Position numbers and translations under genes: made by a program
Source of the DNA: Deltaproteobacteria bacterium
GTDB lineage: Bacteria; Myxococcota_C; UBA6777
DNA: 64,000 nucleotides
Reading direction: 5' to 3'
NCBI GenBank assembly: GCA_006226375.1
Contig: SBHC01000044.1
Span: 62,001 to 126,000 of the forward strand
In this document: one piece after another, positions 18,695 to 27,198 of the stretch
Layout: each line of letters starts with the position of its first letter
How positions within the stretch are numbered: the stretch's first letter is position 1
The notes under the pieces: generated by a model
What the model was told of the DNA's origin: nothing
Databases searched by the model: none
The model's input: the letters and a program-made list of their open reading frames with translations, nothing else

Positions 18695-19741
18695 ATGCGT
18701 TGGTTTCCCACAAGCTTGTTTTTGGTCGTCTTGATGTTGGGGCTTCCTTGGAGTTGTAGCCAACCCAATCCTGGAGTTGAGGTCCAAAGCGAACCGACAC
18801 AAACCACAGACGCGAACGGGAAAGAGTCCTCCCAGGAGGAAGAAAAAGCTACGCCTGAAGAGGTGCTCAAAGAGGAAACGCCCGAGAAGCCGGGCAAGAC
18901 TTGCTTCCTGAAGCAAAAGTTCGAAGAAGGCCAACGACCCAACTACGAAAAGTTCAACCCGACCTTTGGTTCGCATTGTGTGGGAACCAACCACCAGGAT
19001 ATCAAAGGCGTCGAGCAAGTGGTGTTTGTGGGTGACTCGATCACCGCTGGAACCCCACCAACCGACCCCAAACAGTTTTACCGAAACACTACAACCGAAG
19101 CCCTCAAAGCCAAGTTTGGTGACAACCTGATCATCAAAGATTGCTCCAAGTGGGGCGCACGAACCGACGACCTCCTCCTGGATCCCCACAAACAGCTCAA
19201 AACCTGCCTGCCCAACGACGTCGAACCCAAGAAGACTTTGATCATCATGACCATGGGAGGAAACGACCTCCAATCCATCGCCAAAGACAACCAAAAAGGT
19301 GTGAGCATGGACAAGTTGATGGCCAAGGCAGAAAAAGCGGTCAGCTTGTTACGCGATGCGATCGTTTGGGCCAAAGACCCCAAGAGATTTCCCAACGGTT
19401 CGTACGTTATCTTCGGAAACATCTACGAATACACAGATGGTACCGGTGACGTCAAAAGTTGCCCAGCGTCCAAAGCGGTGGGACTCGATCAGCCCTGGCC
19501 GGAAGGTCGTCCCATCTTAATTGCGCTGAATGAAGGGTTTATGAAGATCGCTGTGGACACCAAGAGTGACATGATCTTCTTACTGGAAGAGTTTTGTGGT
19601 CATGGCTTCCACAACGAAGACCCCAAAACCGAATGCTACTATCCAGGCGCAGAGCAATGGTTTGACTTCACTTGCACCCACCCCAACCCCACAGGACATG
19701 ACCAAATTACAAGGATGGTAATGAGCGTTGTGAACGAATAA
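18695..19741 (+). CDS. SGNH/GDSL-hydrolase-like lipoprotein
   Basis: A 348-residue lipoprotein: signal peptide with lipobox PWSC, an E/K/T-rich linker to about residue 65, then a single SGNH-type domain. Block I is FVGDSITAG with the nucleophile Ser, block III is GGNDLQS, and block V is THPNPTGH. The Asp that normally sits three residues before the block V His is absent there; an Asp lies five before, so the triad needs checking. Likely an esterase or deacetylase acting on carbohydrate or lipid at the cell surface. A TCATT/AATGA mini-dyad (18661-18674) lies just before the start. The helicase gene diverges from it. Confidence 0.82.
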   Translation: MRWFPTSLFLVVLMLGLPWSCSQPNPGVEVQSEPTQTTDANGKESSQEEEKATPEEVLKEETPEKPGKTCFLKQKFEEGQRPNYEKFNPTFGSHCVGTNHQDIKGVEQVVFVGDSITAGTPPTDPKQFYRNTTTEALKAKFGDNLIIKDCSKWGARTDDLLLDPHKQLKTCLPNDVEPKKTLIIMTMGGNDLQSIAKDNQKGVSMDKLMAKAEKAVSLLRDAIVWAKDPKRFPNGSYVIFGNIYEYTDGTGDVKSCPASKAVGLDQPWPEGRPILIALNEGFMKIAVDTKSDMIFLLEEFCGHGFHNEDPKTECYYPGAEQWFDFTCTHPNPTGHDQITRMVMSVVNE

Positions 19742-19828
19742 ACGGGGCAGTGTCAAAGCCGGGTGGACTTAAATAACGGGGGTGGAAGGAACAATTTGTG
19801 AGGTCGAGAGCGGGATGGACGAAGGAGC

Positions 19829-21346
19829 TTACTTGACCTGAACGGGCGGAGTGAAGCCTTTGATTCGCGCGGAGTAGCTGGGGTAGCGAACTCGATTGAA
19901 CGAAGCGGACAAAGGAGCATCCACACGAAGTCGAAGGTTGTACGTCGTGGGCTTCAAGCGAATCAAGCGACGGTAGCTGGGAAAACCATCAAACACAGGC
20001 TTGAGGTACTTTTGGAACTCAAACTTACCTTTCTTGCCTTGCCACTCGTAGAAGAACTGAATGCGTGCGTTGGGAACAAGCATTCCGGTCTTTTTGTCCT
20101 GAACGAACGCGACAACTTGAGCGTTGAAGTACGACCGGGGCTTCTGCATCTGCAGGGAACCATTTTTCCACAGCCACAAGGTCTCCACAGGAACCAGCGC
20201 AACGCCGATGCGATGGATGGGTGTTTCCACAATGGTACCGCCCACGGAGGTCACAGCCTTCATGACATCCAAGCCAACCACTTCCTGCGGGACGGGCTTG
20301 ATGGTGGATTTCTTCGGCTTCAAGAAGGTAAGGGAGTCACCGTTCCAGGTCGCCGGGAACTGGAAGGTTGCTTTGGTTCGGAGCGACTGAAGCGCAGCGG
20401 CTGTTCGAGCCACAGGGAAGGCTGAGACTGAAACCTGAACAACAACCTGCTTTGGAGCCGTTCGGGGAATCTTAAGGTTGTGGATGTACTTGCTGGAGCC
20501 GTTCGACCACAGCTGATCCATCTTCTTGCTGAGGAGCTGTCGCTTGGTTTTGCCAGCGAGGATCTCCACCGAGACTTCTGTTCCGCTCAAGGGAGCGCCG
20601 GTGCGAGCGTCAAACAGTTGGGCCACCAACATCAGCTGGCTTCCCTTCGCGGGCTTGACCAACGATTTGCGGTCACTGAACCGAACCTGACGCCATCGGT
20701 AATAAGGCTGAATCTCACGAACCTTCAGCCCCACCCGGTACTCGCCGCTCTGAGCAAACGCGACAAAGTCACTGTGCATTTTCTTCAGGGTCAGTTTGTA
20801 GTCACTGAGCAAAGAGGCCGTAAACTTCGGGTCAATCTGCTTGGACATAAACTTGAACTTGTAGTTGGCCAGTCGAACTTGTTGGGGGTGAGCCTTCTTG
20901 GCGAGAACCGCCTGCAAGTGACGAACCGTTCGCTGCAGTTGGCTAGCCAGATTGGGGTTCTTTCTCTTCAGAGACTTCATCAAGTTACGCTGCATGGCTG
21001 CGGCGCGCTTCAACATGTCCTTGGCTTGAAGGTACGACTTCCAGTCGCGAACCTTACCGCCGCTGAAGGATTGTTCGTACAGCGACTGCACAGTCTCCAG
21101 AGTTTGAGTGACCAGTTGCACATCGTCGCGGCCAGGGACATGGCCCAGATAAGCGACGCGACGTTGAGGCAAGGCTCGTTGAGGAATGATACGTGCGGGG
21201 ACACGACGGGTGGTTTGTAGGCGAGGTGTTGGTTGGCCTGCGTCCACAGTATCAACGCCAGGACGAGCTTTCTTGCAGCCCCATCCTATCAAGACAGTGA
21301 ACACCACAGCCACATGACAAACAATTCGCATCCAATTCGTACGCAT
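19829..21346 (-). CDS. Lipoprotein of unknown function with Ig-like segments
   Basis: A 505-residue lipoprotein. The start at 21346 follows GGAGG by 8 bases; the frame is open upstream to 21505 but without a matching site. Signal peptide with lipobox IGWGC, then KK. A Lys-rich helical region (residues about 90-190) is followed by beta-rich stretches that look like immunoglobulin-type folds (SQLMLVAQLFDARTGAPLSG and VVAFVQDKKTGMLVPNARI), similar to peptidase-associated or carboxypeptidase-regulatory segments. No catalytic motif is seen. Convergent with the SGNH lipoprotein gene. Confidence 0.75.
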   Translation of the reverse strand: MRTNWMRIVCHVAVVFTVLIGWGCKKARPGVDTVDAGQPTPRLQTTRRVPARIIPQRALPQRRVAYLGHVPGRDDVQLVTQTLETVQSLYEQSFSGGKVRDWKSYLQAKDMLKRAAAMQRNLMKSLKRKNPNLASQLQRTVRHLQAVLAKKAHPQQVRLANYKFKFMSKQIDPKFTASLLSDYKLTLKKMHSDFVAFAQSGEYRVGLKVREIQPYYRWRQVRFSDRKSLVKPAKGSQLMLVAQLFDARTGAPLSGTEVSVEILAGKTKRQLLSKKMDQLWSNGSSKYIHNLKIPRTAPKQVVVQVSVSAFPVARTAAALQSLRTKATFQFPATWNGDSLTFLKPKKSTIKPVPQEVVGLDVMKAVTSVGGTIVETPIHRIGVALVPVETLWLWKNGSLQMQKPRSYFNAQVVAFVQDKKTGMLVPNARIQFFYEWQGKKGKFEFQKYLKPVFDGFPSYRRLIRLKPTTYNLRLRVDAPLSASFNRVRYPSYSARIKGFTPPVQVK

Positions 21347-21547
21347 ATGCTCTTCCTCCGACTCGACAGGCCCAAGCCTGTAGGTTTGCTTAATCAGACG
21401 AGCAGACTTCCAAAGCAATTGGGATGCCACTTCCACACTCCTACTTACAATCGTTTGAAGTTTCATAACATTTAGCGTCAATAAGGGTTGGTTCACGATG
21501 TCCAAAAGGACAAAGAGTTACCCAAACTAAGCACTGGAGGAAAGGCC

Positions 21548-22534
21548 TTACTCCACTCCAGGACCTTGGAGGATAACTTTTCCGTAGCTTCGTCGCTCAG
21601 CCAGGGAGGCCAAAGCATCGGGAAGTTGGTCGAACGCAAACTCCTCAAAGAGCACCGGCTTAATGCTGCCTTCTTTGTACATCCCGTACAAGGTCTCTTG
21701 GGTGCTGCGAATCAACTCAGGCTGCTGGAACTGATAGTTCCCCCAATACAAGCCCACAATATCGATGTTCTTAACAAGAACACGGTTGAGACTAATTTCA
21801 GGAATCTTACCGCTCGCAAAACCGATGGTAATCAGTCGTCCACCAAACGCGATGCATTTGGTGCTCTTGGAGAACACGTCGCCACCGACAGGATCATAGA
21901 TAACATTGGCTCCGTTGTAACTGGTGAGGTTTTTCACTTCACTGACAAAGTCGGACTCTTTGTAGTTGATCACATGATCCGCGCCGCTCTCCTTACAGAC
22001 CTGGAGCTTTTCCGGTGTGCTTGCTGTAGCAATCACGTTCGCTCCCAAAGCTTTGCCAATTTGGATGGCCGCCGTTCCCACACCACCTGCGCCGCCATGG
22101 ACCAACAAGGTCTCACCCTTCTGCAAGCGGCTGCGATGCACCAGAGCAAAGTACGAAGTCTGGTAATTGACGGTGAGCGCTGCAGCATCCGCAAAGCTCA
22201 TTCCATCAGGGATAGGAAAGCTCATCGCATCCACGGAGTGCATCTCTTCGGCAAATCCACCTGACATCTGCAAGGTCACGACGCGGTCCCCTTCTTGGTA
22301 AGGACCATCGGGGCTTGGATGTTTCACGACACCCGCCACCTCACAGCCAGGAACAAAAGGCAGGGGGGCTTTCACCTGGTAGGTACCTGCGATGTTCAGA
22401 AGGTCCGCAAACATAAGGCCGGCCGCTCGGACTTCCAGCACAGAGGTGCCTTCCTGAGGCTCCAACGCATCCATCTCTTCCAGCTTCAGTTGTTCGCGAA
22501 AGTCACCGTACTCATGAACTCGCCAGGCTCGCAT
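21548..22534 (-). CDS. Zinc-independent MDR oxidoreductase, NADPH:quinone reductase-like
   Basis: A 328-residue cytoplasmic enzyme of the medium-chain dehydrogenase/reductase superfamily. The N-terminal GroES-like fold is intact (AAGLMFADLLNIAG, PFVPGCEVAG), and the Rossmann motif GGAGGVGTAAIQIGKALGA marks NADPH binding. The catalytic-zinc Cys and His of alcohol dehydrogenases are absent, which fits the quinone oxidoreductase branch; the MFAD and LTVNYQTSYFAL stretches also fit. ATG at 22534 is preceded by GAGG at 8 bases; the frame is open to 22702. Divergent from the PepT-like gene across about 170 bp. Confidence 0.9.
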   Translation of the reverse strand: MRAWRVHEYGDFREQLKLEEMDALEPQEGTSVLEVRAAGLMFADLLNIAGTYQVKAPLPFVPGCEVAGVVKHPSPDGPYQEGDRVVTLQMSGGFAEEMHSVDAMSFPIPDGMSFADAAALTVNYQTSYFALVHRSRLQKGETLLVHGGAGGVGTAAIQIGKALGANVIATASTPEKLQVCKESGADHVINYKESDFVSEVKNLTSYNGANVIYDPVGGDVFSKSTKCIAFGGRLITIGFASGKIPEISLNRVLVKNIDIVGLYWGNYQFQQPELIRSTQETLYGMYKEGSIKPVLFEEFAFDQLPDALASLAERRSYGKVILQGPGVE

Positions 22535-22706
22535 AAGTTGTACCTCGTAGGTGAAGGAAGTCATCGTGGGGGTATGACTTCTGGATTGACGCAACTTGGG
22601 TTCTACGCTATCCCTTAGCAGCGAAAGTAACGTGGGAATGTAGCGGAAGACCCAATCCTCCCAACACAATCGGATGCACGATACCACAACCCAGAGGAGC
22701 AACCCA

Positions 22707-24320
22707 ATGGCCCAGGCCCAAAGCCCAAACTCTGCAGAAGCGACCTATACGGAATGGGGTGTTGCATACCTCAACGCCGTCCTTGCCATAGATTCTCAAA
22801 GCGACGAAGAGAGCGACACTATGCCCAGCACCGATGGGCAAAAGCAGCTCTCGTCCTTTCTCCAAGAAACGTTGACCCAGCTTGGCTTTGAAGCGGAGCA
22901 AGACCCTTACGCCAACCTGATTGTCACCATCCCTGCCCATCCAGATTGCGCTGATGCACCCACGATCGCGCTGATGGCACACCTGGACACATCACGTGGA
23001 ACCCAAGCCATCTCCGAGCTCAACACCTTGTTAGCCTGGGATGGAACCACCCCAATCCCCTACCCAGAGAACAACCGCTTGTCCGTCAACACCAACATCT
23101 ACCCTGAGACCCAACAATTTGTGGGTGAAGACTTGCTGTTTGGTCCGGGCAAGTTCCCCGTAGGACTGGATAACAAGCTCGGGATGTGCGAGATGATGGG
23201 CCTTGCCAAAGCCCTCTCCGAAGACCCCTCGCTTCCTCATGGTGAGATCTTGTTGGTGTTCCGACCGGACGAAGAGATCGGGAGAATGGAGGTGTTGGAG
23301 GGACTCGCCGACTTGCTCAAGTCTCGGGGCGTCTCACACGGCTACACGATTGATGGACTCGACCCCTTTGAAGTGAACGTGGAAAACTTCAACGCTTCTC
23401 GTGGCCGGGTCATTCTCCAAGGTCAGTCCCTGGAGACTGCCGTCCCTCCCCATCGCAAAAAGCTGAAAGTTCGGGTGTTCGGCGTTAAGTCGCACGGTGC
23501 GACGGCCAAAGCAGAAGGCTACCGCAACGCTCTCCTCCTGTTTGCTCGGGCGATGCACACGTTGGGGCACCAAGCCCACATTGTCCCTGTTGACTTGCAA
23601 AGCGACCCAACGTCCGAAGTCAACGCAGACATCACCTTTGTCTTGCAGGCTCAGGGAGAGAAGGAGCTTGCTCAACTCCAAGAGTCACTCATGGAAGCCC
23701 TGTTGCTCCAGATCACTCCGCACAAGCTGCGCGGAGCAGCCTTGGAGATCCTGGAGGATTCAGCCTATGAGGGAAAAGAGCAGCTGACCGATGAAGGGCT
23801 TCGACTGGCTCGTCATCTGCACACCTTCCTGACAACGCCGGGCGTGACACCGCTTCTTTCTGAAGAGAGCGAAGGACACCAAGGGTATAGCAACCCCTAC
23901 TTTGTTCAGCGACAGGACTCCCAAACGTTTACGTTGGACTACAGACTCCGAGCCTTCACTCCCGAAGAGTTGGCGCAACGAGGGGAGCATCTGAAGGAAG
24001 TCTGCGCCCAAGAAGAGGCAGGCTTACCGGTGACGGTGGAGCATCAATACGTTAACATGGGGCCAGCCTTGGTGCCCTACCCTGAGTTGGTCGACTGGGC
24101 CGAACGAGCAGCACTCGCTATTGGCCAAAGCATTCGACGCAATCCCATCCGTGGCGGCACAGGAGTGGACCCGTTCCTCGACAGAAACATCCCGATCGCC
24201 AACCTGGGGACAGGTTACTTTGCACCGGAAAGTGAGAAAGAGTTCACCACCCGGCAAACCATCGGACGTCATATCCGATGGCTCGTCCAGCTGGCTCAAG
24301 TGGTAGGTCGCGTGAACTAG
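22707..24320 (+). CDS. PepT-like M20 peptidase, one zinc ligand apparently missing
   Basis: A 537-residue M20-family protein; typical peptidase T is about 410 residues. ATG at 22707 has GAGGAG just upstream. Motifs in order: LMAHLDTSRG (metal His), GLDNKLGM (bridging Asp; PepT has ADDK), PDEEIG (catalytic and metal Glu), TIDGLDPFEVNVENFNA (metal Asp) and a dimerisation domain. At the C-terminus PIRGGTGVDPF aligns with PepT PIRGGTDGA, but the following PepT stretch GGYNYHGKHEF is replaced by GTGYFAPESEKEF, so the second-zinc His seems lost. It may be a one-metal or altered-specificity peptidase. No signal peptide. Confidence 0.82.
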   Translation: MAQAQSPNSAEATYTEWGVAYLNAVLAIDSQSDEESDTMPSTDGQKQLSSFLQETLTQLGFEAEQDPYANLIVTIPAHPDCADAPTIALMAHLDTSRGTQAISELNTLLAWDGTTPIPYPENNRLSVNTNIYPETQQFVGEDLLFGPGKFPVGLDNKLGMCEMMGLAKALSEDPSLPHGEILLVFRPDEEIGRMEVLEGLADLLKSRGVSHGYTIDGLDPFEVNVENFNASRGRVILQGQSLETAVPPHRKKLKVRVFGVKSHGATAKAEGYRNALLLFARAMHTLGHQAHIVPVDLQSDPTSEVNADITFVLQAQGEKELAQLQESLMEALLLQITPHKLRGAALEILEDSAYEGKEQLTDEGLRLARHLHTFLTTPGVTPLLSEESEGHQGYSNPYFVQRQDSQTFTLDYRLRAFTPEELAQRGEHLKEVCAQEEAGLPVTVEHQYVNMGPALVPYPELVDWAERAALAIGQSIRRNPIRGGTGVDPFLDRNIPIANLGTGYFAPESEKEFTTRQTIGRHIRWLVQLAQVVGRVN

Positions 24321-24378
24321 TGCGCTCTATGGCGATGTAGGGAGTTGAAGAGGCGAGGCAGGAAAAGGGGGGGCTTGT

Positions 24379-25188
24379 TTAGCGTCGTCGTGGCAGACAG
24401 CGACAGGTGGTACGTCCACGGAACGTGCGGCAGACACGGCGGGTTCCGGGGCGACATGTTCGGGGACGTGGTGGAACGGCTCGCACGCAACGACACGTTG
24501 TTCGTGTGCGGCCCAACGCTCTACGAGTCACACAACGTCGCTTGTAACCATTGGGGCAGCGTTTGTTCGTCTTCGGCAAGCAACGACAAATGGAGCGCAT
24601 CCCAACACGTCGACACACTCGTCGTTGACCGGGCCGGCAACGCTTTGTGTTGATATGGACACAGCGGCACACCCTTCGAGCACCCACACGATTGCACACA
24701 CGACGGAATCCAGGCCGGCACGTCTTGGGACCGACAGCTCCTCTTCGTACGCAACGACACGTGGTGCGTGTTTTACCAAACATTCGACGAGTCACACAAT
24801 GCCGCTTGTAACCATTCGGACATCGCTTCTTGGACGTCTTGGGCAAGCAACGACAAATGGAGCGGTTGCCCACACGTCGACACACCCGACGTTGACCAGG
24901 ACGACATCGCTTTGTGTCGATATGAACACAGCGACAAACCGGTCGAGTACCAACGCGTTTGCAAACACGTCGGAACCCAGGGCGACACTTCGTGGGGCCC
25001 ACAGCACCCTTTCGAACACAACGACATGTGGTGCGCGTACGTCCTAAAAACTTTCGAGTCACACAATGCCGCTTGAAGCCATTCGGACATCGTCTTGCCC
25101 CAGCAGCCTCTGCAACAGAATTTCCGAACCAGACACCACCAGTCACGACCATCGCCAACGTTCCAAGTCCAAGCAGAATCTTCTTCAT
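24379..25188 (-). CDS. Secreted, extremely Arg- and Cys-rich tandem-repeat protein
   Basis: A 269-residue protein with a signal peptide (MKKILLGLGTLAMVV, cleavage probably after AEA) and GAAGGAG before the ATG at 25188. The mature part is two composite repeats of 89 and 88 residues plus a partial third. Each composite has three Cys4 units: CPNGxKRHC...CRC (C-x7-C-x12-C-x-C), CRPGFRRVC...CRC and CRPGQRRVC...CRC (both C-x7-C-x8-C-x-C). There are eight units and 32 cysteines. In the first 89-residue copy 30 residues are Arg or Lys, 12 are Cys and only one is acidic. I know no family that fits. A disulfide-knotted polycation could bind DNA, LPS or polysaccharide, or act as an antimicrobial; this is inference. 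The gene is monocistronic by appearance. Confidence 0.85.
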   Translation of the reverse strand: MKKILLGLGTLAMVVTGGVWFGNSVAEAAGARRCPNGFKRHCVTRKFLGRTRTTCRCVRKGAVGPTKCRPGFRRVCKRVGTRPVCRCVHIDTKRCRPGQRRVCRRVGNRSICRCLPKTSKKRCPNGYKRHCVTRRMFGKTRTTCRCVRRGAVGPKTCRPGFRRVCNRVGARRVCRCVHINTKRCRPGQRRVCRRVGMRSICRCLPKTNKRCPNGYKRRCVTRRALGRTRTTCRCVRAVPPRPRTCRPGTRRVCRTFRGRTTCRCLPRRR

Positions 25189-25461
25189 TCCAACTCCTTC
25201 GTTGTGTAAGGGCTTCATGGAAGATTAAGACCATAAGAGTCCTATACAGAAGCGACTCATCCACGAGTCTCAGATCTGCATTTCATCAAACTTCCACGAG
25301 CCATTGGGGCAGATATTACTTTGGACGTAAGCCAAACGGTTTGATTCATTCCTTGAAGCAAAGCGATGGAAACGATGGCAAGCAAAGCACAAACCTTCGC
25401 ACCACCCTACCCAAGGAATGAAGAGGAAGAAAACGACAACCGAAGAGAGACTCTCAGGGGG

Positions 25462-27177
25462 TTATCGCATACCATCCAACGACTTGACACCCATCCGCAT
25501 AGGCACGCGATACACCAAGTAGGTCAAGCAAGCCAACACAAGGAGCATCCCAGCCACAGACCCCATGTACTTCCAAGACACCAGCGAGAGCCCCTGAAGC
25601 TTGTAACGAATCCGTTGGATGGTCGGCACGAGCGCCAAGGCGAGCACCACGACAACCCAAACCATGCTGCAAATCATAAACAAAACACCACCAAACCCTG
25701 TGGATATTTTAGCAGGATTGTCAACGTTGAAGCGAGGATAGACAGCGCCTAGTCCCACTCCCATTCCTGTGATGCCAATCGTCATTAACAAGACGAGAAC
25801 GGAGGCAAACAGCGTGTTGGCTGGGCTGGTTCGGAGAAACAGATTGGTCGCAACGGTGAGCAACTCAGCAAGTGCGATCAAAGGCAGAAACACACTCCAA
25901 AACTTGGCGCGAAGAAACTCACCCATCGTCAGAGGCGATTGACGAATCAGCCAAAAGCAGCGCCCTTCCAGGCTGACAGCAGGAAACGCAAAGCGGACAG
26001 CAACAGCGCTGACGACAAACCCCAACAATCCGAGGTTGAAGGTAAACAAGAACCATTCGGCGATCAAAGCAGGAACGCCGTACACCTTAACCGAGCTGAT
26101 GCTTCGCAAGCTGCTGAAGTTGAAGATGTACACAACAATCAGCGCTCCGAGCAAGAGCAGCTGAGCCCATTGGCCTGGGTTTCGAAGGAAGGTTCGAAAC
26201 TCTTTGCTAAGCATCGCCTGGGTGGGAGCACCAAACGGCCACGACGTCGCCCGAATGACCCACCGCAGCAAAGCATCACCGCTGTACTGCGACTTCTTTC
26301 CTTCCTGCGCTCGGGAGAAAGCGATCGCATAAACCCACTCGTACAACCAGTACGTCAGCATCAACAAAGCACCGGCGGTTGAGTACAACGTCCAAAGGTA
26401 GAAGCCGACGTTTCCGTTGGTGTAGTGCTTCGGAGACAAGTAGGGGAACACACAAATCACCACCCAGTCACTCGGTAGGAAGGCTGACGTTGGGTCGCGC
26501 AACATGCCCAGTACACCGAGAGTTTCAGGGAATTGGTTGGGGTCAAGGAATCGCTCAGGCTGAAGGGCTCGAAAGTACAGATACAAGCCAGCGAACGCCA
26601 TCACAAACAGAAGAAACACCATATCCCGAAGACGTCGAGCGGGAAACACCGTCGCGAGCAGCAAAGCCAACCCGATTGCGAGCGCCGTAGGAATCAACAC
26701 AAAAGGAAGGCAGACAACCAGCAACTGGACGTAAAACTTCCATGAGGCGTTGAAGGTTTGCCCGTAAGCCAGCAACAGCGGGAAGCTAAACACCACAATC
26801 ATCCAGGAAGAATGCAGGGATGTTTCAAACAACCGCGCCAAAAAGAAGTGACGAGGCTTGATCGGGGCGCTGTTCAGGAGTTGAAGGTCATCGGAAAGAA
26901 AAAACGTGGAGAACGCGGTCACCAAGTTGGAAAAGATAAGAATGGATAGAAAGGTCAGAAACACCATAGAGAGGATCTTACGAAGCAAGATATCCCCGAT
27001 GTCTTCGACCTTAAGGAACATATCGCAAAGGTAGGACGAGCCCCAGTAGATTCCCCACCAAAACAACAGCCCCAAGGTGAGGAAGAAGATCAAAGCAAGC
27101 GGCGAGCGACCAACGGACCCTTCACTGGGTCGACGAAGCGCAATCCACCGAGGAGAAAGCAGATGAAGCAAAGACAT
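25462..27177 (-). CDS. Multi-pass ABC-exporter-type permease
   Basis: A 571-residue integral membrane protein with roughly ten to twelve hydrophobic segments (for example FFLTLGLLFWWGIYWG, LLVVCLPFVLIPTALAIGLALLL, MLLVLACLTYLVY). The pattern fits large ABC-2-like exporter permeases of about 550 residues, including the motif FSTFFLSDDLQLLNSAP that I associate with that group. No ATPase of its own lies adjacent; the only nearby ATPase is FtsE. It starts 22 bp after envC on the same strand, with GGGAG 9 bases before the ATG. Either co-transcribed with the ftsEX-envC operon or served by a distant ATPase. Confidence 0.78.
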   Translation of the reverse strand: MSLLHLLSPRWIALRRPSEGSVGRSPLALIFFLTLGLLFWWGIYWGSSYLCDMFLKVEDIGDILLRKILSMVFLTFLSILIFSNLVTAFSTFFLSDDLQLLNSAPIKPRHFFLARLFETSLHSSWMIVVFSFPLLLAYGQTFNASWKFYVQLLVVCLPFVLIPTALAIGLALLLATVFPARRLRDMVFLLFVMAFAGLYLYFRALQPERFLDPNQFPETLGVLGMLRDPTSAFLPSDWVVICVFPYLSPKHYTNGNVGFYLWTLYSTAGALLMLTYWLYEWVYAIAFSRAQEGKKSQYSGDALLRWVIRATSWPFGAPTQAMLSKEFRTFLRNPGQWAQLLLLGALIVVYIFNFSSLRSISSVKVYGVPALIAEWFLFTFNLGLLGFVVSAVAVRFAFPAVSLEGRCFWLIRQSPLTMGEFLRAKFWSVFLPLIALAELLTVATNLFLRTSPANTLFASVLVLLMTIGITGMGVGLGAVYPRFNVDNPAKISTGFGGVLFMICSMVWVVVVLALALVPTIQRIRYKLQGLSLVSWKYMGSVAGMLLVLACLTYLVYRVPMRMGVKSLDGMR

Positions 27178-27198
27178 GAACGCTAACTCCCTTCCAAG

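Noticed and set aside
24345..25076. Plus-strand frames opposite the Arg/Cys protein
   Set aside because: They mirror the repeats of the minus-strand gene, which has a good signal peptide and ribosome-binding site.
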